Part shown: positions 1-7,784 of the stretch, piece by piece | How the letters are laid out: every line of letters begins with the position of its first letter | How positions within the stretch are numbered: the stretch's first letter is position 1 | Source of the DNA: Deltaproteobacteria bacterium | GTDB taxonomy: Bacteria > Desulfobacterota > DSM-4660 > Desulfatiglandales > Desulfatiglandaceae | Length of the DNA stretch: 18,361 nt | NCBI GenBank assembly: GCA_018644785.1 | Contig: JABGPV010000079.1 | Coordinates: 1-18,361 of the forward strand | Reading direction: 5' to 3' | Notes under the pieces: model-generated | The model's input: only the letters and a program-made list of their open reading frames with translations | Database searches by the model: none | What the model was told of the DNA's origin: nothing | Translations under genes and position numbers: made by a program

Positions 1-8
1 TTGATATA

Positions 9-1862
9 ATGCCGAAAATCATATTCTCACCCTTTGAAACGACCGTTCGAACAGACGGTTCGAAAACCATCCTGCAATTGGCGCAACATGCCCGCATCCC
101 CTTGCAATCCACCTGTGGCGGAAAGAAAAAATGCGGCAAATGCTGTGTTATCATTCAAGAAACCCATGGACCTTTATCCCCGCCTTCAGACCGTGAAAAA
201 GCCGTTTTAGGCGGAAAGGTCGAAAAAAGGTACCGTCTGGCCTGTGAAACCCGGCTGCGCCATGATGCCGTAGTATCGATTCCGGCAGAGAGCCGGATCA
301 CCGACCCTGTTATTCTGACACGCAATACAAAGCACACCGTTTCCTCCCGAATCCGCCCTAACATCAGGCAATTTTTTGTGGAAGTCCCTTGTCCCGTATT
401 GGGCCCTGTGATCGACGATCGGGAAAGGCTCATGCTTGCCCTTGAGAAAACCCATGGTATTCGCCGGTCTGCCATGGATCCTTCTGTGTTAAGAAAACTC
501 CCTCAAGCGTTACGTTCAAAGCGAAAAGGGGTTGCTGTGACCGTAAGGGGCAAAGATGAGATCATCGATCTTTGTCCCGGAAGGGGAGGGGGCTTGTTCG
601 GAGTGGCCTTTGACGTGGGCACTACCACCGTGGTTTGTTTTCTGATGGATTTAATGACCGGGGAAAAGCGCTCGGTTAAGGCATCCATAAATCCCCAGAT
701 TGCTTTTGGGGATGATGTCATTACCCGGATATCCTTCTGCGTTGAAAACTCGAACGGTCTCGAAAAGCTCCGCTCCAGTATCGTTTTGTGCCTCAATGAA
801 TTGGTTGCTTCAGCAGCCGCAGAGGCTCAAATTGATCCGGGTCGGATTGTGGAAGCCGTCATGGTGGGGAACACGGCCATGCATCACCTGTTTGTGGGCC
901 TCGATCCCCATTATCTTTCCATGGCCCCTTATGCACCTGTTCTTCAGGAAGGCCAGGATTTCAAGGCGAGGGACCTGGGGCTTAAAATCGGCGCTTCGGC
1001 CTATGCCCACCTTCTGCCCCTCAAGGCCGGATTCGTGGGGAGTGATACCATTTCATGTATTCTGGCCACCGGCATCCACAGACGCAGTATCCCCACCCTC
1101 CTCATTGATCTAGGAACCAACGGTGAAATTGTTTTCGGTAACAAAAATAAGATGCTCTGCTGCTCCACAGCGGCAGGTCCCGCTTTTGAAGGCGGGCATA
1201 TCCGATGGGGCATGCGGGCGTCACCCGGGGCCATTGAACGGGTGAAAATAGATTCGAAAACCCTATCTGTCACATGGGAAACGATTCATCATGAAAAGCC
1301 CATTGGGTTATGCGGTTCAGGTATCATTTCAGCTGTGGCTGAGATGGTCCGGGCGGGGATTATTTTGGGAAGGGGGAATTTTGACGACGCGCTCCAAAAC
1401 CCTCGTCTGTGTGACGGAGAAGATGGCCGCGAATTTATTCTGATCCGGGCATCCGAGACAGCTATAAATCAGGATATTGTCATCACCCGGAAGGATGTGG
1501 CAGAACTGCAGATGGCCAAATCCGCCGTTCATGCGGGGGCAACACTCTTGATGGAGGAATTCGAAGGTGAAGCGGTAAAGCGAATCCTGCTGGCAGGCGC
1601 GGGCGGAAACTTTATTGACCCGAAGGATGCGTGCACCATTGATCTTTTCCCCGGATGTCTGACGGCGAAAGTTTTAGGCGTCGGCAATGCGGCCGGATAT
1701 GGTTCCTGCCTGGCGCTGCTGGATCAGAACAAAAGAAAAGAGGCTGAGCGGATTGCCGCAAAATTGGAATATCGCGAGCTGGCCGCCACAACCCGTTTTC
1801 AGGAGCTGTTTGTGTCAGGCATGTTCTTTACATCCGCCCGTGATTTTGAAGATGCATTTTGA
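9..1862 (+). CDS. Corrinoid-activating 2Fe-2S/ASKHA ATPase (RACo-type, DUF4445 family)
   Basis: This 617-aa protein has the layout of reductive activators of corrinoid proteins. An N-terminal plant-type 2Fe-2S ferredoxin domain has cluster ligands C36, C42, C45 and C79 (motif CGGKKKCGKC). A linker follows, then a large C-terminal ASKHA-fold ATP-binding domain with FDVGTTT near residue 200 and IDLGTNGE near residue 370. Known members use ATP and the Fe-S electron to return adventitiously oxidised Co(II) corrinoid to Co(I), which keeps methyltransferases active in the Wood-Ljungdahl pathway or in demethylation systems. The protein should be cytoplasmic. The ATG at 9 is the first usable start, but an earlier start outside the window cannot be excluded. 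The gene ends with TGA at 1860-1862. Corrinoid protein or methyltransferase genes probably lie upstream, off the window. The last 86 bp or so of coding sequence recur at 2880-2965. The family call is firm; the corrinoid partner is unknown. Confidence 0.9.
   Translation: MPKIIFSPFETTVRTDGSKTILQLAQHARIPLQSTCGGKKKCGKCCVIIQETHGPLSPPSDREKAVLGGKVEKRYRLACETRLRHDAVVSIPAESRITDPVILTRNTKHTVSSRIRPNIRQFFVEVPCPVLGPVIDDRERLMLALEKTHGIRRSAMDPSVLRKLPQALRSKRKGVAVTVRGKDEIIDLCPGRGGGLFGVAFDVGTTTVVCFLMDLMTGEKRSVKASINPQIAFGDDVITRISFCVENSNGLEKLRSSIVLCLNELVASAAAEAQIDPGRIVEAVMVGNTAMHHLFVGLDPHYLSMAPYAPVLQEGQDFKARDLGLKIGASAYAHLLPLKAGFVGSDTISCILATGIHRRSIPTLLIDLGTNGEIVFGNKNKMLCCSTAAGPAFEGGHIRWGMRASPGAIERVKIDSKTLSVTWETIHHEKPIGLCGSGIISAVAEMVRAGIILGRGNFDDALQNPRLCDGEDGREFILIRASETAINQDIVITRKDVAELQMAKSAVHAGATLLMEEFEGEAVKRILLAGAGGNFIDPKDACTIDLFPGCLTAKVLGVGNAAGYGSCLALLDQNKRKEAERIAAKLEYRELAATTRFQELFVSGMFFTSARDFEDAF
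1761..1846 (+). repeat. Direct repeat copy 1: real 3' end of the RACo gene
   Basis: These 86 bases lie inside the end of the RACo-type gene and recur at 2880-2965 in the same orientation, 1119 bp away. The two copies align without gaps with 6 mismatches (80/86 identical). Three differences are at silent third codon positions and three are at first positions that change a residue. This copy is in frame and encodes the normal C-terminus (core LEYRELAATTRFQELF). Confidence 0.9.
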
Positions 1863-1880
1863 AATATTGAAGTGGACCCC

Positions 1881-1925
1881 ATGCCAAAACAGTACATCGC
1901 TGAAATGAATAATTCCAATCCGTAA
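1881..1925 (+). other. 14-codon open frame after the RACo gene, possible stub of a lost downstream gene
   Basis: An ATG 18 bp after the RACo stop opens a short frame reading MPKQYIAEMNNSNP and then TAA. The upstream sequence gaagtgga is only a weak ribosome-binding site. It could be the first codons of a following operon gene that was cut off when the repeat-flanked island arose, or simply chance. Nothing in it is recognisable. Confidence 0.15.
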
Positions 1926-1930
1926 CAGCA

Positions 1931-2119
1931 TCATTTGTATTTTTTTAAATCATATTCTTCAGCTAATGTAGTTCTTTCATCGGTAGGAAGAGATGTCATA
2001 TACTTTTTCCATCCGGGACACCAGCCAATGTGCCATTTCCATATCCGGCCTAAAAATGATTTGGAATTATTGTCATATTTTGCCCTGAAATTACAGCTCT
2101 CACAGTTGTGCTTAGCCAT
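1931..2119 (-). CDS. Small Cys-rich protein with CxxC...HxxxC, putative metal-binding, unknown function
   Basis: This is a 62-aa protein of unknown function, and I can attach no named family. Visible features are an N-terminal C6-x2-C9 pair, a Trp/aromatic-rich centre (FLGRIWKWHIGWCPGWK, residues 22-38) containing H30-x3-C34 and a Pro-Gly-Trp turn, and a charged C-terminal tail. Three Cys and one or two His (H4, H30) could make a small zinc or Fe-S site; this is inferred only from spacing. The start is well supported: AAGGAGG sits about 7 nt before the ATG at 2119, one of the best Shine-Dalgarno sequences in the window. It is on the minus strand, 89 bp downstream of higA, and could be co-transcribed with higBA or be independent. 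It lies inside the segment bounded by the two RACo-end repeats. The composition and strong ribosome-binding site make it a real gene rather than a chance frame. Confidence 0.7.
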   Translation of the reverse strand: MAKHNCESCNFRAKYDNNSKSFLGRIWKWHIGWCPGWKKYMTSLPTDERTTLAEEYDLKKYK

Positions 2120-2208
2120 TAGAAATCCTCCTTCATGCGCTCACGTCAATGATGTCATCTTTAAAATGGTTAAACTTACCTTCTCTGAAAACAAGAATTT
2201 GGCCATAA

Positions 2209-2493
2209 TCATGCAGCTATCCGCTCAAGATTATCGATATCTACATTTTGTTTTGCCTTCCACAAATCAAATTGAAGTTGAAGCCTTAGCCATCCTTCGG
2301 GAGTACGACCAAAAACCTTTGAAAGTCTCAAAGCCATTTCAGGACTAATGCCTGACTTCCCATTCAGGAGCATTGAAAACGTCTTCCTGGTAACGCCAAG
2401 AGATTCCGCTGCCTTGGTAACGGATAAATTGAGCGGCTCTACACAAAATTCCTTTATCATTTCACCTGGATGAGGTGGGTTATGCATACCCAT
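2209..2493 (-). CDS. higA: HigA-type antitoxin, XRE-family HTH
   Basis: This 94-aa protein is of normal length for HigA/VapI antitoxins. It begins [16 protein letters not shown], the typical HPGE-containing N-terminus. A Cro/CI helix-turn-helix follows (residues about 22-60, with [20 protein letters not shown] and [16 protein letters not shown]), and a C-terminal helix ends the protein. It should neutralise the toxin encoded immediately upstream and repress the operon. The start at 2493 is set by AAGGAG about 7 nt upstream; a second ATG two codons later is possible. The gene follows higB after 11 bp, and its ribosome-binding site overlaps the end of higB, giving the toxin-first order typical of higBA. 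The stop is TGA. Confidence 0.93.
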   Translation of the reverse strand: MGMHNPPHPGEMIKEFCVEPLNLSVTKAAESLGVTRKTFSMLLNGKSGISPEMALRLSKVFGRTPEGWLRLQLQFDLWKAKQNVDIDNLERIAA

Positions 2494-2504
2494 AACAAAC
2501 TCCT

Positions 2505-2783
2505 TTAATGATAATCTTCATAATTTACTTCTAAAACATCTCCATTTTTTAGCTTGAATGTCATACGCCAATTTCCGCTAACCGCCACAGCCGATGTATT
2601 CTTTCTTTTGCCTTTTAGCTTGTGCAAATTCAGACCGGGCAAATCCATATCATCAATAGTTTCGGATGTCTCAAGAAGTGCGAGAATTTTCCGCAGGCGC
2701 TCTGCGTGCTGTGGATTGATCCCGGAGATATCTCCTGTTTCAAATAGCCTCTTTAGCCCTTTATGTTTAAACGATGTTATCAT
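2505..2783 (-). CDS. higB: HigB-type toxin, RelE-superfamily mRNA interferase
   Basis: This 92-aa protein has the length and start ([15 protein letters not shown]) of plasmid-maintenance killer/HigB proteins. It has the central sequence [14 protein letters not shown] and ends with the RelE-fold strand pattern GNWRMTF and VNYEDYH. Family members cleave ribosome-bound mRNA; the conserved C-terminal Arg, Tyr and His region is present. Together with higA it forms an apparently intact type II toxin-antitoxin operon. The ATG at 2783 lacks a Shine-Dalgarno sequence. The best promoter places the transcript start at or within a base or two of this ATG, so the toxin message may be leaderless while higA keeps a good ribosome-binding site. 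The stop is TAA. Confidence 0.93.
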   Translation of the reverse strand: MITSFKHKGLKRLFETGDISGINPQHAERLRKILALLETSETIDDMDLPGLNLHKLKGKRKNTSAVAVSGNWRMTFKLKNGDVLEVNYEDYH

Positions 2784-2790
2784 TACAGCT

Positions 2791-2819
2791 ATCGTAACCT
2801 ATGTCGTAACAGGTGTCAA
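2791..2819 (-). promoter_or_regulatory. higBA promoter with repeated candidate HigA half-sites
   Basis: On the minus strand a perfect -35 TTGACA (2819-2814) is followed by a 17-bp spacer and TACGAT as -10 (2796-2791, 4/6 to consensus). The ATG of higB begins 7 nt further on. The heptamer GTTACGA occurs twice with a 12-bp period (plus-strand TCGTAAC at 2792-2798 and 2804-2810), one copy covering the -10. A related GTTATCAT lies in the opposite direction over the start codon. These are candidate autoregulatory HigA half-sites; the promoter itself is the stronger call. Confidence 0.6.
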
Positions 2820-2831
2820 CAATGAGAGCCT

Positions 2832-2870
2832 TTCCGTGCTATCTGTGTTATCTGCGGTTTTCTTTTGTGG
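2832..2870. repeat. Possible dispersed CCGCAGATAACACAGAT-type repeat
   Basis: The minus strand reads ACCGCAGATAACACAGATAG, with the internal near-repetition CGCAGATAA/CACAGATAG at roughly 9-bp period. From general familiarity, phrases of the type CCGCAGAT-x-ACGCAGAT recur between genes in many environmental genomes. Only one copy is visible here, so repeat status is an inference. It lies directly between the higBA promoter and the orphan RACo-end fragment. Confidence 0.3.
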
Positions 2871-2879
2871 TCTCCAGGT

Positions 2880-2965
2880 AAAATGGAATATCGCGAGCTC
2901 GCCGCCACAACCGGTTTTCAGGAGCTTTTCGTGTCAGGCATGATCTTTACATCCGCCCGTGATTT
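2880..2965 (+). pseudogene. Orphan 3' fragment of a second RACo-type gene (direct repeat copy 2)
   Basis: The 86-bp partner of 1761-1846 encodes the same C-terminal stretch (KMEYRELAATTGFQELF, then VSGMIFTSARD) with three replacements and three silent changes. Nothing upstream of it resembles the rest of the gene, so it is a gene-end fragment without a body. The mixture of silent and amino-acid-changing differences fits descent from a paralogous or incoming RACo gene better than a very recent copy of the neighbouring gene. It ends 19 bp before the stop codon of the convergent NodT-like gene. Confidence 0.8.
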
Positions 2966-2984
2966 AAAGATGGGTTTTGTAACA

Positions 2985-4637
2985 TCACCACATGGGCTTA
3001 TTGAACAGTTCTACCTCCTTCCCGGTGGGCGGCTGTTCCATCTCAGCAGGCAATGAAATGGTCCCCAGCAAATCCCCCCAATCCGTTCTTTTTCGCATGG
3101 TGTCCAGGGTCTCGGCAGGTACAATATCCTTGCCCGCACGGGACTCCCAACCGCCGCCCAGCGACTTGTACACGGCGATCAAGTAACGGATGATATCGCC
3201 GCGACTGGATGCAAGAGTATCCTGTTGGGCCACCAGAAGCTGTTGGGTGTTCAGGACCCGTGTATAGTCGGTGAGCCCCTCTTTATATTGCAGCAATGCG
3301 ATTTTCGTCGCTCTATCCGCTGCCCGGGCAGCGTCGTCGAGATACTTCTCCTGCTGCTGGGTTCGAATAAATCCTATCAGCCCGTTTTCAACTTCCCTGG
3401 CAGCTTCCAACACCTTGTTCTGGTACGTGACCAAAAGCTGCTCAAAGCGCGCATCTTGAACGCGAACATTGTTCTTGATGCGGCCATAGTTGAAAATGTC
3501 CCAACGGAATGAAAAAGGTGTGAAAAACCCCACCAGACTGTCGCCGTTGAACAGTCCGTTGCTGTTGCCCACGGCAAACCCGATGGATCCGCCGATCGCA
3601 AAATGTGGGTAAAGATCGGCTTCGGCAACCCCGATGAGCGCTCCCTGGGCCGCCGCCTGGAATTCCGCAAGCCGAATGTCCGGCCGGCGGCGTAACAGAT
3701 CCGCGGGGATACCGACGGCCACTTCAGACGGCGCGCCCGGAATGGTGCCCGGGCCTTTAAGGCGTTTTGAAAGATCGCTCGGCGGAATACCCAAGAGGAC
3801 GCAGAGACCGTTTTGCGCCTGCCGGACGCTGATTTCCAGCACCGGAATGGTGGACTGGGTGTTGTGCAATAATGATCGCGCCTGCTGAACGTCCAGTTCG
3901 GAAGTTTCTCCGCCTTTAAACAGAACCTCGGCGATTCTAAGACCTCTTTCCTGGATTTTCACATTGCTTTTCGCAAATTCAAGGCGTTGTTCCAGCGTTC
4001 GGATCACCACATAGGCGCCGGAGACCTCAGCCGTCAGGAGCACCAGCAACGTGTCGTAGCTTGCAATGGAAGCCGCAAGGCCCGCATCGGCCGCTTCAAC
4101 CCCCCGACGGAATTTTCCCCAGAAATCGAGCTCCCATGCCGCGTTGAAGCCGGCTTGAAATACATCAGCACTGGTATCAGCCTGGTCCCGAATGGTATCG
4201 GGCAATTCGGAGAGGGGTGGCGCGTTCTTGCTGGATTTTTGATAGGCATAGCCGCCACTCAGACTCTGAGCCTGGGGGTATTGCAGTCCCACTGCGATTC
4301 CCAAGATGGCACGGGCTTCCAGGATGCGGAGACCTGCAACCCGAAGCGACAGGTTTTGCTTGCAGGCCATGGTAATGAGGTTGTCCAGCACCGGATCGTT
4401 TAACACATGCCACCATGTGCTGTAATCCGCTGCTTCCGCTTTGATCTGCGGGTCAGCGGTCTCATTCCATTTTTCTTCAACGGAGGCGGAAGGTGTTTTA
4501 AAATCCGGTCCCAATGTTGTGCAAGAGATAAAAAGCGGTGCCAGAAGCAGCAGGGGAATCCAGACCGGAGAACAAAAACGTATCCGGTTTCGGTTTTGTG
4601 ATACCGGTTTGACGGTTACCTGTTTTATCTTTGGCAT
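2985..4637 (-). CDS. NodT-family RND efflux outer-membrane channel lipoprotein
   Basis: This 550-aa protein is the TolC-like outer-membrane part of a tripartite RND pump. A lipoprotein signal (LLLLAPLFISC, acylated Cys39) is followed by CTTLGPDFKTP, characteristic of NodT/OprM-type lipoproteins. Two OEP repeats follow, with periplasmic helices such as AGLRILEARAILGIAVG and LDVQQARSLLHNTQST, and the motif GIPADLLRRRPDIRLAE, highly conserved in this family. The start is set at ATG 4637 by TAGGAG 9-10 nt upstream. A longer open frame to 4754 overlaps the pump gene and lacks a signal peptide in the right place. The start is 19 bp after the RND pump stop, so it is the last gene of the operon. With the adaptor and pump it should export substrates through the outer membrane. 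No T-rich terminator hairpin was seen after it. Confidence 0.93.
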   Translation of the reverse strand: MPKIKQVTVKPVSQNRNRIRFCSPVWIPLLLLAPLFISCTTLGPDFKTPSASVEEKWNETADPQIKAEAADYSTWWHVLNDPVLDNLITMACKQNLSLRVAGLRILEARAILGIAVGLQYPQAQSLSGGYAYQKSSKNAPPLSELPDTIRDQADTSADVFQAGFNAAWELDFWGKFRRGVEAADAGLAASIASYDTLLVLLTAEVSGAYVVIRTLEQRLEFAKSNVKIQERGLRIAEVLFKGGETSELDVQQARSLLHNTQSTIPVLEISVRQAQNGLCVLLGIPPSDLSKRLKGPGTIPGAPSEVAVGIPADLLRRRPDIRLAEFQAAAQGALIGVAEADLYPHFAIGGSIGFAVGNSNGLFNGDSLVGFFTPFSFRWDIFNYGRIKNNVRVQDARFEQLLVTYQNKVLEAAREVENGLIGFIRTQQQEKYLDDAARAADRATKIALLQYKEGLTDYTRVLNTQQLLVAQQDTLASSRGDIIRYLIAVYKSLGGGWESRAGKDIVPAETLDTMRKRTDWGDLLGTISLPAEMEQPPTGKEVELFNKPMW

Positions 4638-4656
4638 GGGATACGGATCTCCTAAA

Positions 4657-7600
4657 TCAATTGACCGATAATTGTGATGCTTTACCGGGCCCTTTGACTC
4701 TGAATAGCAATGAATACAGCACCGGCACAACGCCCAATGTGAGCATTGATCCAAATATCAGTCCTGAGGCAAGGATTATGGCCATTGCATAGAACAGCGG
4801 GTCCTTTGATAAAATGAGCGGCATGACCCCCAACACCGTTGTGACCGTCGTCATCAAAATGGGGCGGAACCGGGATACGGCCGCCGCCATAACGGCGCTG
4901 TAGGGATCGGTGCCCTGGCGCATTTCCGAATCAATTTTATCCAACAGGACAATACCATTGTTGATGATGACGCCTGCCAGGCTTAAGAGCCCCAGCATGG
5001 CAAAAAAATCAAAGGGGGCCCGCATGGCTGCCAGCCCGAAAAAAGCCCCCGTGAAAGCCAGCGGGATGGTCATAAAGATGATTATTGGTTTCCGAAAGGA
5101 GTTGAACTGCCAGATCAATAGCACCAGAATGCCAAAGACACAGAAAGGGAGCCAGCGCATGAGTTTCCCCATGGTTTCGGCCTGGGATTCCATTTCGCCG
5201 CCCACTTCCCAGTGATACCCGGGCTTCAGCTGCAATTCCGCTATGAGGGGTTCCACCGCTTTCAATAGTTCAGGGGCCTTCAGGAATTCATGCTTGGCTT
5301 CCACTATCAGACATTTTTCCTGGTTTCTTCTGGAAATGCGGCTGTAATCCCATTCCAGTTTCAGGTCGGCGATCTGAGTTAAAGGAACACTGACGCCATC
5401 TCTGGAGTAAACGCTGACATTCAAAAAGTCACTGACGGCACTTCTTTCCTGTTTAATGGATCGAAATACCACGGGAATGGCCACGTCTCCTTCACGGTAT
5501 TCCGTCACAACGGCGCCGTCCATGTGAGCTTTTAAGGAGGTGGCCACCTCTTCGGAGGTAATACCCGCCCTGCGGGCACGAACCTGATCAACCACCACCG
5601 TTGCTTTGGGAACCATATTCTCCCAGGTGTTTTTAACATCAAGTGTGCCGGGTATGGCTTTGACACCAGCCGCCAGCTGGTTGCCCTTTTCGAAAAGGGT
5701 GTTGGGATCGAGCCCGTATAGACGGATTTCCAAAAAACCCGGCTCTTCGGCGCCCATCCACATCTGCTTGACCCGCCCCGACACGCCGGGAAAAGCGTCC
5801 GCCAGGTGATGACGGACCCGCTCGATCAATTCTGGAACCTCCTTACTCCCTTCGGTGTTCACCACCACAAAACCCAAATGGGGATCAGGATCAAAGGGCG
5901 CCAACACCAGGAAAAAGCGTGGGCCTCCGGTGCCCACATAGGCGATGGTGCTGGTGATTTCAGGGTTCTTCTCTTTGTCGGAAAGCCATTTTGTGAGGCG
6001 GTTGACCGCCTTCTCCGTGGTCTCGATTCTTGTTCCTGCCGGCAAATCCAGATAAATCAGGAACTGATTCCGTTCACTGGGACCAAAAAACTCCTTGACC
6101 AGATTGGTACTGACATAACCTCCCAATAAGAGTGTGCCGACTGCCAGAGTGAGCACGAAAACCCGAAAGCGCAGCACCTGTTTCAAGATGCCCTTGTAAA
6201 TCCGGTAAAACCGCCCTGAATAGGGATCCTCCTTTTTGCTCTCGGTGCTGCTTTCCGCGTGAGCTTCGCGGGGTTTCGATTTTTCCTTCTTCGGTTTGAC
6301 TTTCATAAACCATAAGCACATGGCAGGGGTCATGTACATGGAAAGAAACCAGGAGGAAATCAGCAGCAGGATCACCACCATGGGAAGGGAGAATGCATAA
6401 TCGCCGGTCTGCCCGTCGATCATCAACATGGGGACAAAGGCCAGAATGGTGGTCAGGGAGGAGGTGAGGAGCGGAACGGCGAGGGTTGTTCCTGCTTCAA
6501 TACAGGCCTGTCTTTTTTTCACACCATTTTCAAGGCGAGTGCGGATGTCCTCGGCCACCACAATGCCGTTGTCCACCAACATGCCCAATGCGATAATTGT
6601 GGAGGCGATGGAAACCCGCTCCAGTTCAATATTGAAAAACCGCATGGCGACCATGCCCAACAGCATGGTCATGGGAACAAACGAGCCTACAATCAACCCG
6701 GTACGGATCCCCAAAAACAGCATGACCACCACCAAGACAATGACCAGGGTCTGATAGACATTGCTGAGCCCCCCGTTAACAGACGCCTCAACCAGATCAG
6801 GCTGAAAGGTGGCATATTCGAGCACATATCCGATGGGAAGGTCGGCCGTGAGCTGGTTAAGCTTCTGGGTCAACAGGTCCCCGAAGGCCACGGAATTGGT
6901 GCCTGGAATAATGGATACACTGATGACGATGGCTTTATGACCATTGAAATAGGCCAGGTCTTTTGCAGGATCAATGTAAGCTCGCTCAATTTCCAAAAGA
7001 TCTTTGAGTGCCACGGTCTGCTGTGTTCCCGGGATGGTGATGAGAACCCTTTCAATATCCTCCACGGAACGGAAGTTGCCGGACGGTTCCACAATGATGT
7101 CCTGTCCGGCCGCATCGATTCGGCCGCCGGGCAATACCACGTTCTGCCGAATCAATGTGTCACTAATCTCTCCCAGGCTGATGCCGAACTGGGATAGTTT
7201 TGAAGCTGAGAACTTTAAAAAGACCTGCTCATCCTGAACGCCGTACAGTTCTACTTTTCGAACCCCTTTGAGTTCATACAGCCTGTCTCGGATATCGCGC
7301 GCCACCAGCCGCATTTCAGCCATGGAAAACCCGTCGGCCCAGAGCGCCATGGTGGCCACCGCCGTAAGGCCGAATTCGTCATTGACAAAAGGTCCGATGG
7401 TGCCTGACGGCAGCTCCGTCTGGACATCGATCAACTTATTGCGAACCTTCTGCCAGATGGTATCCAGATCGTTATATTCGTCCCGGGTTTCGGCGTGGAT
7501 AATGGATGTGCCGGATTTTGAATCGGACCAGATGTCGTCGATTTCGGGTAGTGTGCGGATCTGAGCTTCCAGCTTGCGGGTGATCAGCTCTTCCACGTCA

Positions 7601-7773
7601 GCCGGTTTCATGCCGGGATAAAACGCCACAACCACCACCTCGCGGATGGTGATGGGTGGGTCTTCCTGGCGGGGGAAATGAAAGAATTGACTGAGGCCTA
7701 TCAGAAGCACTGCGGCAATAAACACCATGGTGAGCCGCGTATTATCCAGTGCAAAGCGAGTGATAAAGGACAT
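4657..7773 (-). CDS. RND efflux transporter, inner-membrane pump (AcrB/HAE1-like)
   Basis: This 1038-aa protein is of full length for an RND pump. It starts MSFITRFALDNTRLTMVF, with the first transmembrane helix right after, followed by FPRQEDPPITIREVVV. Two porter/docking halves follow, each ahead of a block of transmembrane helices. The TM4 motif reads GMLVDNGIVVAEDI, so only one of the two adjacent AcrB-type Asp residues is kept (D401, N402). The TM10 equivalent reads GVIINNGIVLLD without the AcrB Lys. Substrate is unknown. The chosen start (ATG 7773) aligns with the family; an open frame continues to 7890 but is Arg-rich, has no homology feel and would overlap the adaptor gene. The start is 11 bp after the adaptor stop. 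An insertion of charged residues (KVKPKKEKSKPREAHAES) follows the first TM block. Confidence 0.95.
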   Translation of the reverse strand: MSFITRFALDNTRLTMVFIAAVLLIGLSQFFHFPRQEDPPITIREVVVVAFYPGMKPADVEELITRKLEAQIRTLPEIDDIWSDSKSGTSIIHAETRDEYNDLDTIWQKVRNKLIDVQTELPSGTIGPFVNDEFGLTAVATMALWADGFSMAEMRLVARDIRDRLYELKGVRKVELYGVQDEQVFLKFSASKLSQFGISLGEISDTLIRQNVVLPGGRIDAAGQDIIVEPSGNFRSVEDIERVLITIPGTQQTVALKDLLEIERAYIDPAKDLAYFNGHKAIVISVSIIPGTNSVAFGDLLTQKLNQLTADLPIGYVLEYATFQPDLVEASVNGGLSNVYQTLVIVLVVVMLFLGIRTGLIVGSFVPMTMLLGMVAMRFFNIELERVSIASTIIALGMLVDNGIVVAEDIRTRLENGVKKRQACIEAGTTLAVPLLTSSLTTILAFVPMLMIDGQTGDYAFSLPMVVILLLISSWFLSMYMTPAMCLWFMKVKPKKEKSKPREAHAESSTESKKEDPYSGRFYRIYKGILKQVLRFRVFVLTLAVGTLLLGGYVSTNLVKEFFGPSERNQFLIYLDLPAGTRIETTEKAVNRLTKWLSDKEKNPEITSTIAYVGTGGPRFFLVLAPFDPDPHLGFVVVNTEGSKEVPELIERVRHHLADAFPGVSGRVKQMWMGAEEPGFLEIRLYGLDPNTLFEKGNQLAAGVKAIPGTLDVKNTWENMVPKATVVVDQVRARRAGITSEEVATSLKAHMDGAVVTEYREGDVAIPVVFRSIKQERSAVSDFLNVSVYSRDGVSVPLTQIADLKLEWDYSRISRRNQEKCLIVEAKHEFLKAPELLKAVEPLIAELQLKPGYHWEVGGEMESQAETMGKLMRWLPFCVFGILVLLIWQFNSFRKPIIIFMTIPLAFTGAFFGLAAMRAPFDFFAMLGLLSLAGVIINNGIVLLDKIDSEMRQGTDPYSAVMAAAVSRFRPILMTTVTTVLGVMPLILSKDPLFYAMAIILASGLIFGSMLTLGVVPVLYSLLFRVKGPGKASQLSVN

Positions 7774-7784
7774 GTCTGAGACCC

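Noticed and set aside
1761..2965. The two 86-bp repeats as target-site duplications of a transposon
   Set aside because: They are too long and too diverged (6 mismatches, 3 silent), and no transposase or inverted ends lie between them.
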